From: Neelides folsomi
Taxonomy: Eukaryota; Arthropoda; Collembola; Neelipleona; Neelidae
DNA: 64,000 nt
Assembly: GCA_034687125.1 (NCBI GenBank)
Contig: JAQGBZ010000157.1
Location: forward strand, 78,981-142,980
Reading direction: 5' to 3'
Below, piece by piece: positions 51,027 through 64,000 of this stretch. The position numbers and the translations under genes were made by a program. Numbering within the stretch: position 1 is the first letter of the stretch; every line of letters begins with the position of its first letter. The notes beneath the pieces were generated by a model that ran no database searches, had not been told where the DNA came from, and saw only the letters and a list, made by a program, of their open reading frames with translations.

Positions 51027-51973
51027 TTTATTTGAAATTTTACAACCCACACCTATTAATTAGTAGATAGAATAATGAATTTAATCAAAAACTAATTATA
51101 ATTAATTATTGCAAATAACATATTCTACATCTTAAATAGGAATATAAGTACTGGTATATCATACTTCCAATAAAAGTCTTCAATGTTATACATAGTTTGA
51201 AATATGAATAAAACTGTTATGTTCCAGTTTAAACGACTACCATTTTCTATAATCACTTTTTCACATTAACGGCATTCAAATAAATATTCGAAAAAATTGT
51301 TTAACTAAATCCTAAATTGATGCAGATCACATATACCATATTATTACGTGTATCATTCTAAATATAAACCATAAAGTCATTGTTATTTATACATGTACGA
51401 AGTACGATACAGGTTCAGAGTTCAGTCACTTTCAACTTTGAGTTCTTAATTATATCTTCAATATTATAATCTGTTAAAAGCAGATTAGTTTTTAAATCTT
51501 GAAGAAGATTAAAAATAATATCAATTCTTTATCTACAATATAAGCACATATGAGCATACCTTAGGGTAAGTGTGGATAATAAGTGGCATGTACAGATATT
51601 TATATGTGTACAATGAACATACATTTACTTATTCATTCCATTGTAAGTATATAAATATTGTACATGTATATATAAAATAACGGCATAGTTTAGATAAAAT
51701 AAACCTCCACATCATAAAGAATATGTTTATAAAAATAATTTGTTGAAAGAAAAAAAGTTCATTTACCAATTGGACTCGCTAGGTTCTGGTTTAAATGTCT
51801 GGGGAAATGTGCAAACGATAAAACCGTGGAGTTTTGTAAAGAACCTTCAACTTCCTCTAATTCACCAATTAAAGTTCAAAACAAAGTTTTGAACCTAAGC
51901 TAGCCTATATTTAATTGGATTATACTACTATATTTAAATATAATATAGAAAGAGCTTTGGACCCATACAAATA
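51027..51973. other. Intergenic region between the envelope-like gene and CPQ
   Basis: It contains the AATAAA at 51169-51174 and, presumably, the CPQ promoter. Otherwise AT-rich with nothing visible. Confidence 0.5.
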
Positions 51974-54598
51974 ATGTTGTATAAAAAGGGCTTGTTTCCC
52001 ATTTCCTTCGCCCTACAATTTCTCTTCTTTCAATTATGTTTTTGGAACATCGTTGAGGGAGCCATTATAAGTTCAAATTCAGTTAAACAAACCGGAACCT
52101 TGGTCGTATCATATGAACCAATAGTTAAAAATTCTTTGTTCCCATCAACGACAACCAATGAAGAGAATTCCTTACGTGAAGAGGCAATTGCCACAAACGC
52201 CATCAAAAAGATTCCTAAAAGAGTTCAGAAAAAAGAAAAACACCAAAGTTGTTCTCTGCCCCAGAATTTAATTAACGAGATCAAAAGCTATGAGAATGTC
52301 ACTCGACTGATTTTCGACACTGTGCTCAATGGGAATTTTAAAGGGAGAACCTACAAAGAACTTAGCTACTTTGTTGATAAATTCGGGAGCCGTCAATTCG
52401 GAACAGAGAATTTGGAAAATGCTATCGATTACATGTTGGAGAAAATGGTTCAAGATGAAGCTGATAAAGTTTATTCTGAAGATGTTTTCATTCCAAAATG
52501 GAATAGGTGAAAATTAATTTATTTTTGACTAGACTTATAACCAGACATAAGAATTATATAACATAAACACAATAATATACATTACAATGGATCATATCAA
52601 CCTTCGTCTCGTCTGGATTGAACTATTTGAATTAATTTGATATATAACAGCTTTTATTATCTTTTGGATATACTATATTATATTAAATATACCTACAGTA
52701 GGAGTGGCTAAAACATTTACTTATAAAATGAATATTATAATTATACATAATAAAATAGTAATATGAAAATTTCTATATGTATGATACGATATATATTATA
52801 TTTATGTACCATATTATAATTATACGTTATGATAATAATAATTATATAATTTAACTACATCAAATTACAGAGGAGAAGAAACCGCATGGATGATATTACC
52901 AAGAAAGAAAAAGCTCTCATTGTTAGGTCTGGCTTTCTCCGTCGGAACCGGCAAGGAAGGAATAAAATCCCAAGTTCTCGTCGTCAAAACTTTTGATGAG
53001 CTTCGGGAGAAAAGAGATCTCGTAATGAGCTTCATTATCATAAACTTGGAAAATAACTTACTTTCTACACAATAGAAAAGTGTAAGCTATAAGAACTGCT
53101 ATGATATAACCTTATGTTTTCCAGGCTGTAGGGAAAATAATTGTGTTCAACGAAGAATTTGTAACTTACGGCGAGACGGTGAAATATCGAAGTCAGGGAG
53201 CGAGTGAAGCAGCGAGAGCAGGTGGGATTGCGGCCTTAATAAGATCCGTGACGCCTTTTTCTCTCAACACTCCACACACGGGACAACAGGAGTATCAAGA
53301 AAATGTAACTCAAATACCCACAGCGTGCATTACAATAGAAGATGCCCAACTCTTACAACGACTCCAAGATAGAGGTTTTATATTTCTATACTTGTGCCAA
53401 AATTAGATGATTTGATTAAAAGTGAAAACAAATTAAAACAATACCAATTTTCAACTCATTTTAATTAAAATATTATCTGAAATGTGAATATTTAACACAG
53501 GTCAAAAAATTGTCATTTCCCTTATAATGTTGGACGAAACGTTGCCGAATAATGTGAAATCGAGGAATTCCATAGGAGAAATAGTAGGGAGAGAAAAGCC
53601 GGAGGAGATTGTCGTCATCTCTGGCCATATTGACTCTTGGGACGTTGGGTGGGTGAAAAATATTAATTTTAAAATCCTTTCGACCCCTTCAGTTGGTTGT
53701 CAAATTATTATTCGAATTTATATACCCACTACGCTGAATCCTTAAATATTTCATCTTTTGTTTAGCCAAGGCGCTATGGACGATGGTAATGAAAAAAGAA
53801 AGGATAAATATTTGATTAACTGTTGAGTAGATATATAACTGTTGAGATATATATCTCCGTTGTACGATAAATACAGGAGGCGGAGTGTTCATAGCCACTG
53901 AGACATTAGCTCTTATAAAGTATTTGAACTTGAAGCCTCGGAGGAGTCTGAGAACTATTTTATGGACGGCCGAAGAGCCCGGAATTCTTGGAGCTGAGCA
54001 ATATGTGAAAAACCACATGGCACAGATGGAGAAATTCAATGCTGTGTTTGAGTCCGACATTGGGACTTTTCGGGTAAAGTTCATATTTTATTCAAGAGAC
54101 GAAGAAAAATATTCCTTGTTTGAAGCCTGTAGGACTCGATTTCGCTGGAAGCCAAGAAGCGGGTTGCATTGTAGAAGAAGTTCTCAAACTCCTTGCTCCG
54201 ATTAATGCAACTTTATTGAGAAGACAATCCGAAGTGGGGTCTGACATTGGCTACTTTATCAATCAAGGGGTTCCAGGGATAAGTCTCAATACAGAAAACG
54301 AATCTTATTTTTGGTATATTTCACTTCCACCTTTCTTTGGTTTATTAACATTATTTTAACAGTTTTCTAATTAAAGGTATCATCACACTGAAGCTGATAC
54401 AATGGTAGTTGAAGATCCCGATTCTCTTGATCTTTGTACTGCTGTTTGGGCTGCTTCGTCTTATGGTTTGATTAAAATTTTATTTAATGTTAAATATAAA
54501 CGAAGGTAATTTTATGAGATTATTATTATCTGAGATGATGATACTAATTTTGAATTCTTGCAGTACTTGCTGATCTGAGTGTTTCCTTACCTCGATAA
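51974..54598 (+). CDS. CPQ: Carboxypeptidase Q (plasma glutamate carboxypeptidase, M28 family)
   Basis: Nine exons (51974-52506, 52871-53021, 53125-53374, 53501-53648, 53766-53785, 53877-54073, 54126-54313, 54377-54465, 54564-54598) give 536 residues. A hydrophobic leader is followed by a propeptide-like region and the PA-domain part (SQGASEAARAGGIAALIRSV, NTPHTGQQEY). The M28 metal and catalytic residues are all present: GHIDSWDVGQGAMDDGGG (His, Asp), LWTAEEPG (catalytic and metal Glu), FESDIGTF (Asp) and the final His in YHHTEADTM. These match human CPQ closely. The enzyme is a secreted or lysosomal dimeric zinc dipeptidase. Exon 5 is only 20 bases long and encodes the QGAMDD block. AATAAA is at 54765-54770. 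The gene is convergent with copine. Confidence 0.95.
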
Positions 54599-56365
54599 AG
54601 TTTATGAGACAATTAAAGGATGAACGTTTGAGTGTTTTGTTACTAACTACGGACATGATTAAAATGATTAATGCTTGGGATATTATTCATTTATGAATTA
54701 ATATACTATAGTATTTATATGTAGGTACTGTATTACACAGGCTGATGTAATTCAAATGTTGTTCAATAAAATTCTGTATTTTATTTTGTTCTTGTTTTTA
54801 ATCTTTTTATTCTCAATAATTCAATATTATTTACTCATATTAATATTATAATGAAATGATTTTAATTTTTAATCAACACTACTGTTTCATGACATGACTT
54901 TAAATGAAGACTAGATTATTAATACATAAATTCCTTGATCTAATATTAGTACAGGTAAAGAAAGAAAGGTACGCGTATTGAGGAAGTCAAATTTTAGCAT
55001 TATTAGCATTATATCCTGTTGTAATTAGCATTATTTCCGGTTGTAATTAGCATTGTTTCCGGTTGTATTAGAATTTATAATGTGATTATTGGGTTAAGTG
55101 CCATGAAGCTATTGTTATAAACCTTTTAGTGTATTTATTATTTAGAGTACTTAACTTAATTGAGTAATACATAGGCAGGATTAATGTTTGTATTAACAGT
55201 ATTAAGGAATTCTAAACAATATTAAACATTATTTATAGGCAATCAATAATCGATGCATTTTTGCTTATTTTGGATATGTTGAGTACGATTATCTGATATA
55301 ATCTTAAATTTTTAAAGTACCTACCTAAGGCAAGAAAATTTGATATTGCACAATTTAAATTTTACACTCTTAAAAGTTAAGAGTTTTGTGAAGTCAAAAA
55401 GGAATAAGTTACGTAAATAGTTACAGATATATTATACAATATATTATTTGATTTCAAAAGGTATTTTTTAATAATTGGTAGATTGATTGCATTCTAACCC
55501 TGGGTAAGGTATAAGCTTAGGTATACACCACAATATTTTAATATTTCTACACATTTACAGAAATTTATAATTTCATTTTGTTAATTCTGAATCAGAAGTC
55601 TGATGAGACAAGTTCGACAATTTATTTCATATTTATTTGTAGGCATTTTACATAAATAACTCTAATTTAAGTAGTTTGGTTTTGTGATTGAAGGGTCCAC
55701 ATTTAAGCTTCGATTTACAATGGATAGAAAGGTATTCAACATGCACTAATTTCGAATTTAAAGTTTATAATCGAAACTACACATTAAATTAATGCATATT
55801 CAGAATTATTTAAATGTGTATTATGATATTGAAATATTATTATGTATTTAGCTTTACATATTAGATGTTTGTTGGAGTATTTATGGGTATCAAGAATACA
55901 GTTCAATACCTATAATTTTATTACATATCTCTAGTAAACAGTATTATGTATTTCACATACTATTTCCAATTTTGATATATTTCAATAATATAGAATTCTA
56001 TTTGAAATGTTTAGAAATGTAGATTGTCTATGTCTATAAGACTATTATTAATATTTTAGGAATTATTGATAACGAGAGCCCATGAATTGATTGAAGGTCG
56101 ATACATATTGCGAGCTTAACAATTAAATGATTCTTTTACATGTCAGCCTCAATAGCTCGAGTATTATCACTTCCATACTTTTAACATTATTGCCTATCAG
56201 GTCAAATAGGATTTGGGGATTTAGCCCTATGCCAGAAAATGGAATTTGTTCGGGACATTTGACGCCTTGAATGGATAAAGGATTGGGGATTTTTCAACTT
56301 AACAGACTGTTCGAAAAAAGAAAGACTCACTTCCGATGGAGTATTATGGAGGATTTTGAAGTGAG
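54599..56365. other. Convergent intergenic region between CPQ and copine
   Basis: It holds the CPQ polyadenylation signal (54765-54770) and a short tandem repeat at 54993-55075. The rest is AT-rich with nothing visible. Confidence 0.5.
54993..55075. repeat. Short tandem repeat built on TTAGCATTATTTCCGGTTGT
   Basis: About three to four imperfect copies of a 22-23-base unit containing AATTAGCATT and TTCCGGTTGTA. Confidence 0.7.
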
Positions 56366-60741
<4,376 letters not shown>

Positions 60742-62266
60742 GGAGGGCGACCGAGGAAGAAATCTCCTTCCTCGAGGAGGACGAGGAGAAAAGGCCGAGG
60801 GATCCGGGAGAAACGGGTCTTATAAACATATGAGTCTCAGGCACATTTGTTTCCTACGTGCTCCGACCATCCTCCTTCCTCCAGAGTCTGCTTCCTCTCC
60901 CACAGACTCCAGGCCATAGACTTCCATCATAGGCCTGCCCTATACACACCACATCTATCTCTCCAAATACCAAAGTTCATCTTTATAGATCAGAGGGCTT
61001 AATAGGGACTTGAACAGGTATAGAGGGTTCTTTCCTGGTTCCGGAATCAAAAAGATGAGTTTGGTAAAATATATATGAAATCCATCTTTCCTGTCTAATA
61101 CAAAATATAGCCGAATCAAAATTCTGAAATGGGGCTACTAACTTTAGATATATGGACAAAGTGTGGATATATGAATAAATATTAGACTTGTATTTATCGT
61201 TAGTTATACCGTGGTAAATAATGTATCTATCGACCACTCAATTTTGATAGTGTGGTTATACGCTTTTATATGATTATATCTATCATTCCTGTTGCGTTTC
61301 ACTTTGCTATTAGATCAAAGAGCTTTCCAAGCTTTCTAACTTCCTCTATATAACTTAGGTATAAAAGAAGCTTTTAGAGTATTTCTAGCAAGAGCCTGCG
61401 GGAGAACCAACGCACATTCATTCACTCATGAGACTTGTAGAGAGATTAACATGGAAGCATAGACTTAAAAATTCTGCCAGTTACAATTATGTGATTAGCA
61501 GAAGCGAATTTTTAAAAAGGATTTTCCTGTATGACCAAATGTATAAGTTGGGAATTCCTCTGAGGAATTTCTCTGGAGAATCTTAAAATATTCCAGCTGA
61601 GACTCCTTGGATGTTCAACAGTTCTTCTTGTTGCGCATGAAGAAGGCTCACGGGAGTGGCGGAATTCCCCATATTTTATTTTCCTTCAAAATTGGTAGGT
61701 GGGATGAGGATGAGGACGGTGGGATGAGGCACGCATTCATTGATCCTTTATCTCAACACTAAAGTCCTCTTTAAACAATTGAAAAAGAGGTGGAAAACAG
61801 CCAAGGGACATACACAATTTTTATCCAAAGTTGTAAAATTACAACATGTATCATATTTGAGAGATTAAAAAATTATAGTTTTTATATTTATTAATGCTTT
61901 TAATGACTATACTTAATGCTGTAGTGAATATGGACATTTTATTAGAGTTTCTCTTTGAGGGCTTTCTAACAATTGAGTTCAAATTGGATAGTTTTTTATA
62001 CGGAGGATATTTACAATGATCTCACGCATGAATGGATAAAAAATTTCATTAAAGAATTGGCAATAACTTTTGAATGCCTGTCTGAAGAATGTAAGGATTA
62101 GATTTTATGCATTAGTAGGCACAAAAGCACATCGAACTCATTCATACTTACAACTTCCCTTCATCTAAAACTCAATTCGGTTCATAAACCTAACTTCTCT
62201 CGTCTCAATGACATTATTCTTCCTTTTAGTAGTTCAAAAATATTTTCAAGTACACTATATAATGTA
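60742..62266. other. Upstream region of copine and intergenic DNA
   Basis: 60742-60960 is GC-rich and likely to be copine promoter and 5' UTR. The remainder has no supported exon. Confidence 0.45.
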
Positions 62267-62678
62267 CAGGGTGGTCCGTTAATTGCGCTCTTTTTGTTTA
62301 AATTAGAAATATCATTTTTATTCATTTACTGAATTATAATACAATTAGCATCTATATAACTTATATATCATAAAACAAAAAATTATTTTTAATCCCTAAG
62401 TTGTGCTCAGTTCACTTCAATACAACGTTGCAGCCGACTTTCAACTGACTCGCACACGCGATTGCACATAGCAACCGGGATTTCCTCAAAACAGGGGAGA
62501 ATTTCTCAAAGAACGTGGCTGTCGTTTAATTAGGGTTAAACCATATAAGCTAATAGTTTGCCATATAATATAGTTTTGTATTCCTAATATAATGGCCATT
62601 TTAATGGTCATTAATCATTAAACAGCTTAAAGTTAGAATGGATTAAAACAAAAAGAGCGCAATTAACGGACCACCCTG
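62267..62678. mobile_element. 412-bp Tc1/mariner-type relic with about 36-bp terminal inverted repeats
   Basis: The ends CAGGGTGGTCCGTTAATTGC and so on (62267 onward) and the inverse at 62643-62678 pair almost perfectly for about 36 bases, flanked by TA on both sides. Inside, the minus strand at 62408-62490 reads EEIPVAMCNRVCESVESRLQ and RCIEVN before a stop, matching the C-terminal end of mariner-like transposases. The catalytic core is deleted, so the element is non-autonomous. Confidence 0.85.
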
Positions 62679-63033
62679 TATAAAACCAAAAATAAATGCA
62701 AAAAAGCACTTATAAAATATTCTACTAATAGTTTATCCAAAGAATGGAAAAATTTAGTGAAAAAATAATTAAAAATGCTTTTTTTTATCCGTATATCAGT
62801 CAAACTCGGTTAGTTGTCATTATACATAATATATTATTATGTGCTAAATATTTATAGCATTTACCTATCTTATGTAAGTATGCTGGCTGGGCATGGATAA
62901 GAAGTTGTGACAGATTTTATACTTATGTCATAATTGATTTAAAGTAAATTTATCTAAATAAATAATTATATCAAAGTACATACATACAAGTATTCATATT
63001 AAATATTGTTATACAATTTAGGTATCTATTATA

Positions 63034-63469
63034 CAAGGTGGGTCCGAGTTAACTAGGTATATTTTTTTAATAAATCATAACTTTAATATGACCAATGATT
63101 AAAATCTATTGATGTGGTCCTTCGATGTGGATGCCATTTGGTTATTTTGTAGCAAAATTTTAGTTGAATTGTTTAAACCATTATTAAACGGTTGACACTT
63201 TACTCTTGATAAAGTTCATTTCATACCCATTTCATCTGTCTAATTTCCTTGCGTTGCTATGTGTAAATAATAGGGCTTGCGATTCTCTCATGCTCTCAAT
63301 ACTCTTGCGAAGAGCTGTATTGAAGCCAATGGAGCTCACTTCTCAAAATGAGATGGTTGTTCTTATCAAATGATGAATAGAGAATATAATTGCCATTTGT
63401 CAGAAAATTCGAATGAAAATCAAATAAGTAATTATCTATTGAAAAAACAGTTAACTCGGACCCACCTTG
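63034..63469. mobile_element. 436-bp Tc1/mariner-type relic with 21-bp perfect terminal inverted repeats
   Basis: The ends CAAGGTGGGTCCGAGTTAAC (63034 onward) and its inverse near 63449-63469 are flanked by TA. Inside, the plus strand near 63270-63352 reads SHALNTLAKSCIEANGAHFS and then K and a stop, the typical C-terminal end of a mariner-like transposase; stop codons and lost sequence upstream show it is dead. Confidence 0.85.
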
Positions 63470-64000
63470 TACTTTACATAATAATGTCTATTTTAAATAA
63501 GTTTCTTATTTGAGACAATTTATTATCTCTTAAACGATCTACTTTGTTAAGGCTTTTAAAATTTAATCAATGTGTTGAGTGGTCCAGAAAAGAAAGTTTG
63601 CCTTTCTCTCCAATATAAGCGCAGAGAAATGCTTACAAATTGATTTACAAGGCTCAAGTTTCCTCTTTATATTAATTCGAGACTTTGTGCCATGCACCGC
63701 ATGCACGCCATGCACTGTGCCGTGTACCATATTGAAATTTAAATATTTATCACTTATTTAGTATGTTGAATTTTATATACCTTGATCAGTTAATTTCATA
63801 AAATTATATGGTAGAGCATAAACATGCTTATCACATTCATAATATCTATCAAAAGTAATATACCTACCGTATTCGCCCATGAATTGGCCCGGGACATAAT
63901 TAAAAATATTACCCCGAACCCCTGGACATAAATTGGGCCCGGACATAAATTGGGCCCCGGACATAATTAAAATAATTTCGGTTTTAACTAGTTTCAACAT
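63470..64000. other. Terminal region with a short GC-rich tandem repeat
   Basis: 63880-63968 contains three to four imperfect copies of a GGACATAAATTGGGCCC unit. An open minus-strand frame over it (63773-64000) is an artefact of the repeat. No gene is supported. Confidence 0.5.

Noticed and set aside
63773-64000. Minus-strand open frame running off the window
   Set aside because: Created by the short tandem repeat with GGGCCC units; not a gene.

Overview
The window is nuclear DNA of a small-genome, AT-rich animal. Genes are split by short GT-AG introns, intergenic DNA is full of small inverted-repeat transposons, and the gene set is metazoan (SAS-6, IFT56, PDK1, CHCHD1/mS37, copine, carboxypeptidase Q). 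The mix of arthropod-type families (DUF229, WSD1-like acyltransferases, secreted CAP proteins, papain-type proteases) and the AT-rich, mariner-rich background suggest a crustacean, perhaps a parasitic copepod such as a sea louse. That species assignment is inference. Exon boundaries below were worked out by hand from splice signals, reading phase and family similarity; each full CDS was checked to be a multiple of three, and positions may be off by 1-2 bases.

Layout. 1-1500 (+): 3' end of SAS-6. 2114-4653 (-): DUF229 membrane protein with a perfect 23-bp palindrome in an intron. 4.7-7.5 kb: no gene, but a frame-broken zeste/Myb-like fragment and a nested foldback transposon with a transposase scrap. 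7594-11184 (-): an 11-exon gene whose N-terminal exons each carry one copy of a short aromatic/basic repeat and whose C-terminus resembles the dynein heavy chain stalk/microtubule-binding region without any motor domain. 12345-13167 (-): secreted CAP protein. 14955-15653 (+): acyl-CoA-binding protein. 18628-20257 (-): cathepsin with an acidic tail. 21144-22243 (-): second CAP protein with an N-terminal extension. 22921-24009 (+): SAXO-like axonemal protein. 24768-25347 (+): CHCHD1/mS37. 25924-28654 (-): PDK1.

30475-32255 (-): unrecognised 506-residue protein with a GC-AG intron. 33127-36564 (-): IFT56/TTC26, with a phase-compatible extra exon inside an intron. 37894-39892 (-): WSD1-like O-acyltransferase. 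39.9-44.1 kb: gene-poor, with a MITE. 44116-45031 (-): small four-helix membrane protein. 45-48.5 kb: gene-poor, with a 76-bp palindromic MITE. 48572-51026 (+): type I membrane glycoprotein resembling F-type/errantivirus envelope proteins. 51974-54598 (+): carboxypeptidase Q. 56366-60741 (-): copine. 62-63.5 kb: two Tc1/mariner-like relics with intact terminal repeats.

Several genes share a centriole/cilium theme (SAS-6, IFT56, SAXO-like and the dynein-stalk-like protein). In an arthropod these would act in sensory neurons and sperm. The most interesting candidate for something undescribed is the 605-residue repeat plus dynein-stalk protein at 7594-11184.
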